In this document: positions 7,438 through 16,167 of the stretch, piece after piece
How positions within the stretch are numbered: position 1 is the stretch's first letter
How the letters are laid out: each line of letters starts with the position of its first letter
Source of the DNA: UBA1381 sp964399965
Lineage (GTDB): Bacteria; Bacillota; Clostridia; UBA1381
NCBI GenBank assembly: GCA_964399965.1
Contig: CAYNRX010000017.1
Coordinates: 1 to 42,442, forward strand
DNA length: 42,442 bases
Reading direction: 5' to 3'
Notes under the pieces: model-generated
Seen by the model: only the letters and a program-made list of their open reading frames with translations
Told to the model about the DNA's origin: nothing
Database searches by the model: none
Program-made: the position numbers and the translations under genes

Positions 7438-9966
7438 CTAATGTGTTTTCTTTTTACGCTTTTCGCGCAGGATTGCCTCCAGTTCTGCTCGGTCTGTTGT
7501 AATCATTTCCTGTTCTTCTTTTGATGCTTTTATCACAACAGGCACTTTATTGTTATTGGAATACACCAGAGCTTCACCGCGTTCAAAACGGGTGATGGAC
7601 CGCATCTCGGTTTTCGTAAGCTTCAGCACATCCTGCACATACCGTGCCTCATCGGGCTCAAGATTCAAAATGATTTTATTCTTTGAATTATTTATGATCG
7701 CTCTGCCATACTTTCCATCCTCCAGACTAAAAAAATCGGAGAGGTCTTGTGTCGCTGAGATACCGGCGCCTCCAAACCCACGTATGGTTTTGAAAATGGT
7801 CAAACAAAAATCGGCAGCCTGTTTATTGGAGGATGCTCCGATCAGCTGCCAGATCTCATCTATTAAAATTGCTTTCTTTTTTGTCCTGTCTGCCTTGACA
7901 TTATCCCAGACATAGTCCAGCGCGATCATCATGCCAACGGGAAGAAGTTTTCCTTTCAGTTCAGACAGATCCAATACGATGTACTTATTCGTTAAGTCCA
8001 CATTAGTTTGTTGGTTAAAAGACTGCGCCGAACCGGTCACGAACCTGCTAACGATAACAGCTATGCGTTCCGTCATTTTGTTTTGAAGCAGATTCTTATG
8101 CAGGTCACCCAGTATAGGCATTTTCTTCATGACCGGTGGATCCGCTTCGGGATCCAAATACAGCGAGTCATTATCATGGGTAATGCCGAAGTCGGCATAG
8201 GTCTTGATGAGCGCCTCATCCAGCATTTGTTCTTCCTCATTGGTCATATCAGGGATCAGCAGCGAGAAAAATATCATTAGCTGCTGGATTTTTCTTGCCA
8301 GCATAGAATCCATCTCGCTGTAGTCCATCTCATCGATCAGTTCCATCTCCGGCGTAATGGTATGCCGGATCTCCATGATATTGATACAATGCGGCGAACC
8401 GGGGGCTATTTTGATATACTGTCCGCCGATATGGTTGCACGCACGGCGAAACTCGTGACCCTTGATAGGTGCGAGTATGAAGCACTGTATGCCGCGCATC
8501 CTCATCCGCAGCGCCAAAAGCTGCATCGTAAAGGTCTTGCCCGCGCCGCTGGTTCCGAGCAGGTTCAGATTCGCATTCTTATTTTTCTTTGTATTGAACA
8601 AATCCACTATACAAAGTGAATTGTTATGTCGGTTGATACCAAGTAGAACGCCAGTATCGTCAGACATTTCAAAGCTCGTAAACATATAGGTAGAAGCTGC
8701 GCCGCTGGTCAGCACATTTCTCTGTGATTTCTTTTCCAGCGAAGGCGTTATATGCAAAAACGGCATGACTGACTTTAAGGCGTCTTCCTGCTGAAACCTG
8801 CAGTCGCTCGTATACATGTCCATGGATTTCAGCATATCTGTCATTTGCTGCTTGCGCCAAAGAAGCTCTTCATAGCTTTTTGCCGATATGGTAATAAACA
8901 CGGACATATAAAATAAATCTTCATTATTGTTTGCGATTCCGTGCTTGATATAGTAACCAGCCTGAATAGAATTCGTGAGCTCTTCATAGTCAGTGCTGGT
9001 ATCCTGCATACTCCTCAACTTGGTACGGTTAAGCCTGATACGCTGTGCAACCTTATCGATCGTCCTGCTGCGGTTTTCCCGGCGCAGATGTACATCGACG
9101 TCAATACCTTCACCGGCGTTGATCAGAGAGGACATCCAGCCCGCGCGAACCATCCCGGGATAACCGTTTCCCTTTATATATAAGAACGAGTAATATAGCC
9201 CGTCCATAATAATGTAATTGGAATGCTTTAAATTGATTCCGCGTGGGGCAAGAAAGTTGGTAATGCGTATATGCGGTACGGGATCAATCCCGATTACTTT
9301 GTTTTTTGCCGTCATGGTGTCCATAACAACACGGTTCACACGGGATGAAAACGGTTCATCCACACAGGACTGCCTGTTGAAAAACATGTACAGAATTTCA
9401 GCAGTCGCTTCGTCCGGATCCTTGGGTTGTAAGATAGAGTTTCCGCACTGAAGGAAATATGCCCTGGCCGTTTGCTCCGCCGTTTGCAGAGCACTGTATA
9501 TTTTGGCAAAATCATCACTGTCGTTGCGGTGAAGCTCTTCGTACTGAAAAATAAGAAAGAACCTTCGGGTTAAGGCTTCACGGCTGCCTACATCCTTGAT
9601 AAGCCGTATATATCCTTCGCCCAACTGCTTGCATTGTTCATTTTCTTCCTCGGCAAGTTCTCTTTTTACCATGGCTACATGCTTATCGGAATCCGCTTTG
9701 CGGGTAATACTTTTAAACTGCAGCCGCATGGGAGAAATTTTTAACCAGCTCGCGAAAGAAGAGATGATTCCAAACTGCTCTTCACTGGAGCGAAGCATGA
9801 AATTAATCGGCTCTATCTCTAAAATTTTTATGTAACGGCCATCGGTAGTTTCGATGATTCCGTAATTTATATTTTTAACCGGAATAAAGTCCTGAACAAA
9901 TTCAAGCTTTTCCGGACGTTTTTTTGACTTTGGCTTTTTGCTTTTTCCTGAGCTGCCGTTTGTCAT
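7438..9966 (-). CDS. VirB4-family conjugation ATPase
   Basis: 842 residues, the usual length of the VirB4/TraE ATPase that powers the transfer channel at the cytoplasmic face. The N-terminal ~430 residues form the VirB4 interaction domain. The motor domain has Walker A LLGTSGAGKTFT (about 469-480) and Walker B KKAILIDEIWQL near 700, followed by a conserved GISATQDLSDFF segment. The C-terminus is basic (REKRKKKTH). The start overlaps the end of the PrgI gene by 65 bp, in another frame; an AAGGGTGG site precedes the ATG. This is the best-supported member of the secretion operon. Confidence 0.95.
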   Translation of the reverse strand: MTNGSSGKSKKPKSKKRPEKLEFVQDFIPVKNINYGIIETTDGRYIKILEIEPINFMLRSSEEQFGIISSFASWLKISPMRLQFKSITRKADSDKHVAMVKRELAEEENEQCKQLGEGYIRLIKDVGSREALTRRFFLIFQYEELHRNDSDDFAKIYSALQTAEQTARAYFLQCGNSILQPKDPDEATAEILYMFFNRQSCVDEPFSSRVNRVVMDTMTAKNKVIGIDPVPHIRITNFLAPRGINLKHSNYIIMDGLYYSFLYIKGNGYPGMVRAGWMSSLINAGEGIDVDVHLRRENRSRTIDKVAQRIRLNRTKLRSMQDTSTDYEELTNSIQAGYYIKHGIANNNEDLFYMSVFITISAKSYEELLWRKQQMTDMLKSMDMYTSDCRFQQEDALKSVMPFLHITPSLEKKSQRNVLTSGAASTYMFTSFEMSDDTGVLLGINRHNNSLCIVDLFNTKKNKNANLNLLGTSGAGKTFTMQLLALRMRMRGIQCFILAPIKGHEFRRACNHIGGQYIKIAPGSPHCINIMEIRHTITPEMELIDEMDYSEMDSMLARKIQQLMIFFSLLIPDMTNEEEQMLDEALIKTYADFGITHDNDSLYLDPEADPPVMKKMPILGDLHKNLLQNKMTERIAVIVSRFVTGSAQSFNQQTNVDLTNKYIVLDLSELKGKLLPVGMMIALDYVWDNVKADRTKKKAILIDEIWQLIGASSNKQAADFCLTIFKTIRGFGGAGISATQDLSDFFSLEDGKYGRAIINNSKNKIILNLEPDEARYVQDVLKLTKTEMRSITRFERGEALVYSNNNKVPVVIKASKEEQEMITTDRAELEAILREKRKKKTH

Positions 9967-10294
9967 AGTGGTATCCCACCCTTCTGAAATGCAGATTTCT
10001 CCGGTTGATGAAATATCGGATCATATGTCCGACGTACTGAAACAGGGAATTGCCATCGATACCCATCAACGCAATTACTGCAGCGGGAATAAGCGTCACA
10101 GTCATTACTACAATACGAAGGGTAGTTGCCATAGGAATCAGCATCAGTTCGGGATAGCCGATTATAATTACAATTAAAGCAGCTTCAATAGTATTGCGAA
10201 GCTCCAGCATTCCGCCGAAGATTTTCCCTGAGTCTGTATAATTCGCCGGGATAGCATAGATATTGTTATATTCTTTTTCTTCCAAATTCTTCAC
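9902..10294 (-). CDS. PrgI-family (VirB3-like) membrane protein
   Basis: 130 residues with two central hydrophobic segments (AALIVIIIGYPELMLIPMA and IVVMTVTLIPAAVIALMGI) and a basic C-terminal tail. The opening NIYAIPANYTDSGKIFGGML is typical of PrgI/VirB3-type proteins, which sit in the membrane next to VirB4. The start is GTG, overlapping the stop of the NlpC gene as GTGA. Gene order (hydrolase, PrgI, VirB4) fits Gram-positive type IV secretion systems. Confidence 0.88.
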   Translation of the reverse strand: MKNLEEKEYNNIYAIPANYTDSGKIFGGMLELRNTIEAALIVIIIGYPELMLIPMATTLRIVVMTVTLIPAAVIALMGIDGNSLFQYVGHMIRYFINRRNLHFRRVGYHYDKRQLRKKQKAKVKKTSGKA

Positions 10295-12078
10295 CTACCT
10301 GTTGGATATACTGTGGCTGTGGTTTTGTACCGCCCCAGACGCAACGCTTCTTCATGCGAGTTTACGAAAATATCCACACGGTGGATATCATTAAATTCAG
10401 CGCCGCCGCGGTCTTCCACAGTATATATTTTTCCGTTAATGCTGATTCTGGTACCAAACGGGTACTTTGTTGACATTGCTACCATCCCGACAGCTAACGG
10501 CTTTCCGCTTGCAGACATAGCCAGTGAGTTGCCGTTACATTGCTGACAAGGACAATAATGTGTCACTTCGACTTCCATTGTGTAAGGGGTGCCGGAAGAT
10601 GGACCTATGATTCCGGTAGATCCACCTGCTACAGGTGCGTTATAGTCCACATTCTTTGGTCTGCGCAGAACCAGCGATGATTCATAACTGGGCGAATTCA
10701 GTATAACGCCGCTGCCGCTGGAGGAGTGTACCCACATCCGTTCTCCGCTGGATCCATATCCGGCAAACATCAAAACATGGTTCCAGCCACCTCCGCCTGA
10801 GCCGGCTAAAAAGCCCAAATCGCCGATTTGCAAATCAGCTGCGGAAACAGCGGTGGTTTTCGGGTATTGCCCGCCGGTACCAGCACCGATATCAATTCCA
10901 AGCGCCGTATCATAGATCCATGATGTGAAACCACTGCAATCTAAGCCATACGGTCTGATCGTTCCGGTAGAAGAAGAGCCAGCGGATGTAACCAGCTTTG
11001 GCGTATTCCATTCATCATTCCAGCCAGCAGGGCTTTTGCCACCCCAGAAGTACGGAACTTTGCCGACTAACGATAAAGCGGTTTCCAATAACAGCTTTTG
11101 AACGCCTGTACAGCTTTGACTATTCACAAATGCAATCAATTCTTCATCAGTGAGGGGGACAGATTCACCAGGGCTTATTGCACCGTATAAAGTCCGTTTA
11201 AGCGCGTTTGCCATATTGGTAATGACCTCACTGTATGTTGCGCCGAATTGATTGTATGCGGCATTCGGATCAATACCAAAAGCCCTGTTGATGACGCTGT
11301 TGTCAAATGGGTGGATAGTACATTCTACATACTGTACTGTCTGTACGGAAGTAGTCCCGTCCTCATTCGTGATTGTCTGTTCGGTTTCTTTAACTTCATA
11401 GGTGACAGGGAACATATCACTTGCTACACTGTTCAATTTTGCAGTCATATCATCCGGATCGGTGCCCTGTTGTTCCAAAGAAGCAGAATACGCGGCGAGG
11501 ATATAGCAGGTGTCATAACCGGCTGAGCTCTGCGCATAATTGATAGTTGCATCCGAAGAAGCTTCGTAATTATATCCACCACTTGAAATGATCTGTTCAA
11601 CTCTGGATAAAGACGTCTGATATGCCGCTTCTATTACATTTGATACCACCTGTTCCATCTGAGTATAACTGGAATCAAGAGTCATGCCTTCGACAGGCTG
11701 TGTCCCGTCCAGACCGAATATATTGTTTGTAACTATGGATGGCAGGGATACAATCAGCACAATAAAGAACACAATTGCAAGGCATATACAAATCAGCACC
11801 TTAAACAAGGTGTGCCGCAAAGACCATGCCGCAGATATGACTGCACCTACAGGTCCGCCTGCCGCTGTTCCCGCAGCGACTTCGGCGACAGCCTTTCCAC
11901 CTTCCACACCGGCTTTGACAGTTGCAGCTGCTGCGTTTGCGGTAGCCTCTGCGCCTTTTGCGGCTGCTTGTTTTGCCGTTTCCTGTCCGGCTTGTTTTGC
12001 AGCTTTAGCCATTTGACCTGCAGCTTGCCCGAAATTATCGGCACCGTCACCGATTTGCTGTTTATTGGGCTCAGCCAT
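10291..12078 (-). CDS. NlpC/P60 and 3D-domain peptidoglycan hydrolase (VirB1-like)
   Basis: Started at the ATG at 12078 behind AAGGAGG, giving 595 residues. It has an Ala/Lys/Gln-rich N-terminus, one membrane anchor (about 93-117), a spacer domain with bifunctional-hydrolase features, then NlpC/P60: YFWGG, GLDCSGFTSW with catalytic Cys near 381, and WNHVLMF with His near 434. The last ~90 residues are a 3D domain (VEVTHYCPCQQCNG, YPFGTRI, VEDRGG, HRVDIFV). The enzyme would open the wall locally for the conjugation channel. A terminator-like hairpin lies just upstream inside the operon, which could lower expression relative to the VirB6-like gene. Confidence 0.93.
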   Translation of the reverse strand: MAEPNKQQIGDGADNFGQAAGQMAKAAKQAGQETAKQAAAKGAEATANAAAATVKAGVEGGKAVAEVAAGTAAGGPVGAVISAAWSLRHTLFKVLICICLAIVFFIVLIVSLPSIVTNNIFGLDGTQPVEGMTLDSSYTQMEQVVSNVIEAAYQTSLSRVEQIISSGGYNYEASSDATINYAQSSAGYDTCYILAAYSASLEQQGTDPDDMTAKLNSVASDMFPVTYEVKETEQTITNEDGTTSVQTVQYVECTIHPFDNSVINRAFGIDPNAAYNQFGATYSEVITNMANALKRTLYGAISPGESVPLTDEELIAFVNSQSCTGVQKLLLETALSLVGKVPYFWGGKSPAGWNDEWNTPKLVTSAGSSSTGTIRPYGLDCSGFTSWIYDTALGIDIGAGTGGQYPKTTAVSAADLQIGDLGFLAGSGGGGWNHVLMFAGYGSSGERMWVHSSSGSGVILNSPSYESSLVLRRPKNVDYNAPVAGGSTGIIGPSSGTPYTMEVEVTHYCPCQQCNGNSLAMSASGKPLAVGMVAMSTKYPFGTRISINGKIYTVEDRGGAEFNDIHRVDIFVNSHEEALRLGRYKTTATVYPTGR

Positions 12079-12116
12079 TCTTTTCACCTCCTTGCCGAAA
12101 CAAAATTCTATATAAG

Positions 12117-12150
12117 AAAAAGCAGCCAAACATAGAATTTGACTGCTTTT
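12117..12150 (-). terminator. Intercistronic terminator-like hairpin in the transfer operon
   Basis: On the minus strand AAAAGCAG(T)CAAA pairs with TTTG(G)CTGCTTTT across a seven-base loop, followed by TTTCTTATAT. It sits between the VirB6-like stop and the hydrolase start, so it is likely partial. Confidence 0.65.
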
Positions 12151-12153
12151 ATT

Positions 12154-14958
12154 TTACCGCTTGCGTTTTGGGGCTTTTATTTCTATTTTTTCACGGCGTT
12201 TGGGTTCTCCAAAACGCGATGGAGTTGTCTTATAACGCACAGTTGCAACAGATTCTGTACGCAGCTTACCGTTATCGTATACCGGTTTCCCGTCTTGGTA
12301 TACCGGTTTTCGGTCAACGGCAGCTTCGCCGTGTATTGCGTACCATTGACTTCCATTAACATCTTCATATACCTGATAATTGCCACGTGGTGCAGCATAT
12401 CTGGTCGTATCGTAAAACATAGTACCGCTTCCGTTTTCGTGCCGGACTTCAAAACAACCATCCTGACGTTGAGATCCGTCAACCGAGGATACTTTTTGCT
12501 CGTAGCCTGGCATAAATGCTTGGAACTGTGCTTGGTTATATGCCATCGCTGCATCTCCGGCCTCGAATGCGGGCGTCTCGGCATGTGGCTGCATCGCATA
12601 CCATTCCACTCCGTTTGCTGCCTGCATAACTGTATGCGGCGCTTCAGGTTCTTCATAATTAGCACTGTTATACCATAGCGTATTGCTTTCGGAAGCAGAG
12701 GAGGCTTCCACAACGCCGTTTCCAGCTGAACGAAACTCTGTTCCATCCGGCATGCCGGGGAAGCTGGGTTCTGCCTGCATTCCTTCTGCAACAGCCCCTG
12801 TATATTCCGGTGCTTCATAAGAACCATCGCTGCCAATAGGTATCTGATACCACTGGCTGCCATCGTTTGCCGTAACAACAGAATGCTCACCCTCTGGTTC
12901 GGCATAGGAAGCGCTGTTATACAGCATGGAACTACCATCGGCAGAATTAGCTTCAATCACGCCGTTGCCGATTTGGGTATATGCAGTATCTTCTGACATG
13001 TCGGGGAACGAAACGGCATTGTCTTCAGTAAATTGCGGAGCAGCTGCACTGCCGTTTGCAATATCCTCACCAGATACCTGATACCACTGTGTCCCGTCAG
13101 CATCAGTAACCGTCTGATATGTGCCTTCCGGTTCACTGTAGCTTTCGCTGCTGTACAGCATTGATGTGCCATCGGCAGAATTGGCTTCAATCAAACCATC
13201 GCCAAGCACATTCATAGATGTATCTTCCGGCATTCCCGGGAACTCTGTATATCCGCTGTCAAACTGCGGCACTTCTGTAGTACCGTCCGCATAATCGGCA
13301 CTCGAGACTTGATACCATTCATTGCCGTCAGCGTCTTTTATGACAGAGTGCGGACCGTCCGGTTCACCATAGTTTGCGCTATTAAACAAAAGCGAGCTTT
13401 CGCCCGGTGTTGTTGCTTCCATAACGCCTTCATCAGCCGTTCTGAGTATGGTGCCTTCCGCAGCATCGGGGAATGTTGTTGCCACCTGTGCCGCCTCAGA
13501 CGGATCACCGGTAAATTCGGGAGCTTCATAAAATGCGTTTGCTCCAGTACCCGCAGCCATCTGATACCACTGGCTTCCGTCGGATGCATTGACGATGCTG
13601 TGCGGCGTCTCTGGTTTTTCATACTGAGCGGCGCTGTACATTTCCAGGTTAGCTTCGTTTCCGTCTGAACCGGTGGTTGTTGTAGATATCTGTCCGCCTG
13701 TTATCTGAGTACCTGATAAACGACGACCACTCAAATGCGGCATAAAGTTTTCAAGACTGCGGTCTGCAATATCTCCGGCAATACTTCCTGAAACGTTTGG
13801 TGCTTTTGATGCTACGGATGCGATAGAATCACCGGTCAGTTTCGCACCGTTGCGTGCAGCAATACCTCCAAAAGCGCGGCCTACAAAACCAGCTGTGCCG
13901 CCGGCGCCCATAGGACTTCCGCCGCTGACAACAGCGTCACGGACATAGCTATTTCCCTTGAATTTATTCACAAAGCCTGCAGCAAAACCAGCTCCTGCCG
14001 TTCCTGCGCCTGAAGTAGCGCTGCCGCCCCTAAACACATTGCCTGCACTTTTAACGCCTCCGCTGACTCCGCCCAGAACACGCGCTGCCATAAGCAATTC
14101 CATACCCATACTGCTGCCTGTCTGCGCTACATTGAGTCCCATAGAGGCAAGGTAGCTGTCAAATTTCTGTGCCGTCTTTAAAAACGCAAGGGCACAGAAC
14201 ATCCATAGAAATATATTGCCCTGACCGGTTGACAGTGCGCCTCCGTTGCCGATATACTGTCCGACAGAACTGTTAAAAGCACGCAGGAACCAAACGTTCA
14301 TCACCAGCAGCAAAAGCTGCGATCCTACCATGCGGCACCATGATTTAAACACGCTTCCCGTAGCCTTCGACGCTCCCATCGCATATGCCAGAGGGGAAGT
14401 ATAGCAAAGAACACCAACCACAATGTATCGTTCAACCGTTTCAAGTAACAGTTTGAAATAATTCCAGCCTAACGCAATTTCCAAAATCACCAAAAGCAAT
14501 AGACCAACCACTGTTGCAACGGAAACAATGGTTGTTAGTCCATTAGTCAGCGCCTGTTCCACTCCGGCAAATGTGAAATCTTCTGAAGACATCGTAATAT
14601 CCATGAGCGCCGTATAAGGAGCTCTTGCAATGTCGAGCGTCAGCAGGAATATTGGCTTTGCATATCCTATCAACAACGCAAACAAAGAGCTTCTTGCAAG
14701 CAGTGACAAAGGGTTCTCTGCTTCTGTTATGGGTCCGCCGAACACACGGAACAATTGCCATATCGTAATCAAAAACAACAACGCCCATGCCATATATTGC
14801 ATGACAGTAAACGCTTTTGCAACAAAAGGGAAGTATTCTTCCATTGCTGTCATGTCTGTGCCAAGTGCGTTCAAAAACAGGCCTGACACAGCGTCCATCA
14901 GCTGGGATACGATACTGCTGATCCATGTGACGATCCCTTCAAAAATCCAGTCAAGCAA
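12154..14958 (-). CDS. VirB6/TrbL-like channel protein with six C-terminal repeats
   Basis: 934 residues from a TTG nine bases after GGAGG. Residues 1-300 hold about six membrane segments (for example 52-72, 90-110, 140-165, 178-195, 213-228, 248-262), as in the polytopic VirB6/TrbL component. A Gly/Ala/Ser-rich linker follows to ~430. Residues ~440-880 consist of six repeats of about 77-86 residues, each with a 'SxxYxEPExPHxV...DGxxWYQ' core; the WY pairs fall near 464, 548, 625, 703, 786 and 872. The tail is very basic (EPKRREKIEIKAPKRKR). The repeats are probably outside the membrane and may bind a partner or the cell wall, but this is inference. Confidence 0.88.
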   Translation of the reverse strand: MLDWIFEGIVTWISSIVSQLMDAVSGLFLNALGTDMTAMEEYFPFVAKAFTVMQYMAWALLFLITIWQLFRVFGGPITEAENPLSLLARSSLFALLIGYAKPIFLLTLDIARAPYTALMDITMSSEDFTFAGVEQALTNGLTTIVSVATVVGLLLLVILEIALGWNYFKLLLETVERYIVVGVLCYTSPLAYAMGASKATGSVFKSWCRMVGSQLLLLVMNVWFLRAFNSSVGQYIGNGGALSTGQGNIFLWMFCALAFLKTAQKFDSYLASMGLNVAQTGSSMGMELLMAARVLGGVSGGVKSAGNVFRGGSATSGAGTAGAGFAAGFVNKFKGNSYVRDAVVSGGSPMGAGGTAGFVGRAFGGIAARNGAKLTGDSIASVASKAPNVSGSIAGDIADRSLENFMPHLSGRRLSGTQITGGQISTTTTGSDGNEANLEMYSAAQYEKPETPHSIVNASDGSQWYQMAAGTGANAFYEAPEFTGDPSEAAQVATTFPDAAEGTILRTADEGVMEATTPGESSLLFNSANYGEPDGPHSVIKDADGNEWYQVSSADYADGTTEVPQFDSGYTEFPGMPEDTSMNVLGDGLIEANSADGTSMLYSSESYSEPEGTYQTVTDADGTQWYQVSGEDIANGSAAAPQFTEDNAVSFPDMSEDTAYTQIGNGVIEANSADGSSMLYNSASYAEPEGEHSVVTANDGSQWYQIPIGSDGSYEAPEYTGAVAEGMQAEPSFPGMPDGTEFRSAGNGVVEASSASESNTLWYNSANYEEPEAPHTVMQAANGVEWYAMQPHAETPAFEAGDAAMAYNQAQFQAFMPGYEQKVSSVDGSQRQDGCFEVRHENGSGTMFYDTTRYAAPRGNYQVYEDVNGSQWYAIHGEAAVDRKPVYQDGKPVYDNGKLRTESVATVRYKTTPSRFGEPKRREKIEIKAPKRKR

Positions 14959-14993
14959 ATTTCATCACCTCCGTCCTGCCTGACCGCTTGTTC

Positions 14994-15350
14994 TCAGCCT
15001 GTGTAGTTTCCGCCAGAAATCAACGGCTGTAAGTATGCAACCACAAAGCCGAGCGAGTTCAAAACAAGCCAAGTGATTACAATTCGCTTAAGCCAACTGG
15101 TAGCTTCATCAACAGCTCGCTGGTTTCTTGATACCATTCTGACAACCAGCGCAATTGCGGCAACTGTAACTGCGACAATGGTGCTTATGGCAACTATTTC
15201 GCCGTAAACATCCTTCATGATCGTCGAAAACCTGTCCCAAATCGTGTCTGCCATAACAGGCTGAACAGAAATGAGTGCGGCAGATACCATGCTGACCAAT
15301 GACCAGTATACAGTTTGAAGCTTGCCGTTTTTGCCTAATTGTTTGACCAT
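14994..15350 (-). CDS. VirB2-like small membrane protein
   Basis: 118 residues started at the ATG at 15350 after GAAGGAGG; the longer frame to 15398 would include that site. It has a signal-like hydrophobic stretch (VYWSLVSMVSAALISVQPVMA, with a plausible cut after VMA) and two further membrane segments (VAISTIVAVTVAAIALVVRMV and IVITWLVLNSLGFVVAYL). This is the layout of VirB2/TrbC-type pilin-like subunits. It is the first gene after the transfer promoter and leader hairpin and directly precedes the VirB6-like gene, as expected. Confidence 0.8.
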   Translation of the reverse strand: MVKQLGKNGKLQTVYWSLVSMVSAALISVQPVMADTIWDRFSTIMKDVYGEIVAISTIVAVTVAAIALVVRMVSRNQRAVDEATSWLKRIVITWLVLNSLGFVVAYLQPLISGGNYTG

Positions 15351-15387
15351 GCTCAAAAACCTCCTTCTGTAATTTTGGCAATAAAAA

Positions 15388-15419
15388 TACCGTTTCAAAG
15401 CTTTTCAAGGCTTTAAAAC
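15388..15419 (-). terminator. Leader hairpin before the transfer genes (terminator or attenuator)
   Basis: The stem CCGTTT-x-AAAGC pairs with GCTTT-x-AAACGG around an 8-base loop, followed on the minus strand by TATTTTTATT. It lies between the promoter at 15458-15486 and the first transfer gene, so it can act as an attenuator as well as the end of the regulator transcript. Confidence 0.7.
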
Positions 15420-15457
15420 GGCATTCCGCTTGTCAGATCCCATTTTGGGACGATACC

Positions 15458-15486
15458 AGTATACCACAGTTTCAATTGCTTGTCAT
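15458..15486 (-). promoter_or_regulatory. Promoter of the conjugation operon
   Basis: Minus strand ATGACA (15481-15486), a 17-bp spacer and TATACT (15458-15463). It is the only near-consensus promoter seen ahead of the VirB2-VirD4 run. A small palindrome (TCCCA-AAA-TGGGA) follows the start point. Confidence 0.75.
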
Positions 15487-15495
15487 CGGCGCGGC

Positions 15496-15517
15496 TGTGC
15501 CAATTTTGTGCCAATTT
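15496..15517 (-). promoter_or_regulatory. Tandem 11-bp repeat next to the transfer promoter
   Basis: Two perfect, adjacent copies of TGTGCCAATTT (15496-15506 and 15507-15517) lie 10 bp upstream of the -35 box. One helical turn of spacing and the position suggest an activator site, possibly for the regulator encoded next door. Confidence 0.6.
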
Positions 15518-15531
15518 ATTTACCACCGTTT

Positions 15532-16167
15532 TCAGTTCAATCCCTCCAGCAATGTCAGCATTTCAAGCCAGAAATCCACATCGGCTGCCGGTGAAGCCCA
15601 GAGCCGGATGGATAAGATCGTGACTGCTTGTTCCCGAAGCCGGTAATAATGGCGCGGCGACAGATCCAAGCGGTAGAGCAGGTCCGTTAAACTCAGCTTT
15701 TCAGGCGTTATGTAGGTCTGATAAATCAGGTTATACAGTCTTTCACCGTCAGATGGCTTTTTCTTCAGAACGGTCAGAGCCTCATTCACACGGTCAAGCA
15801 ATATTCTTGACTTTTGGATACCTGCAATTCTACTTTCGAGCTTTTTGTTATCCAATGACGTTTCGATATCAATCCGGTCAATCAACTCATCCAATCCCTC
15901 AAAAGGCTCGTCCAACTCCTCAGCAATCGAATCGGGGAAACATTCCAGCATCCATGCGATGGTTCTGTAGTTTTTCAAGAGCATAAGCGTGTTATGGTAT
16001 GTGTTTTTCTTTTTTTCCTGCTGCGCTATGCGTATCTTTTCATCGTCAATCTTCTGATCTCCCAGTATGCCTCGTCTGGTCAAAAGCCCAATAAACGCCT
16101 CTGAATGTGCGATAATGCGATCCTCTTCCTGTTTATACATCGCCTTTTTGTTCTGTTTACTGCTCAT
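15532..16167 (-). CDS. ArpU/RinA-like or sigma-region-4-like regulator
   Basis: 211 residues. The N-terminal and central parts are helical and charged. The C-terminus has YNLIYQTYITPEKLSLTDLLYRLDLSPRHYYRLREQAVTILSIRLWASP, the helix-turn-helix pattern of ArpU/RinA-type phage late activators, which resembles sigma region 4. It lies immediately upstream of the transfer promoter and its tandem repeat, so I infer that it switches on conjugation genes. It starts inside the end of the replication-like gene (11-bp overlap) and has AAAGGAG ten bases before the ATG. Confidence 0.7.
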   Translation of the reverse strand: MSSKQNKKAMYKQEEDRIIAHSEAFIGLLTRRGILGDQKIDDEKIRIAQQEKKKNTYHNTLMLLKNYRTIAWMLECFPDSIAEELDEPFEGLDELIDRIDIETSLDNKKLESRIAGIQKSRILLDRVNEALTVLKKKPSDGERLYNLIYQTYITPEKLSLTDLLYRLDLSPRHYYRLREQAVTILSIRLWASPAADVDFWLEMLTLLEGLN

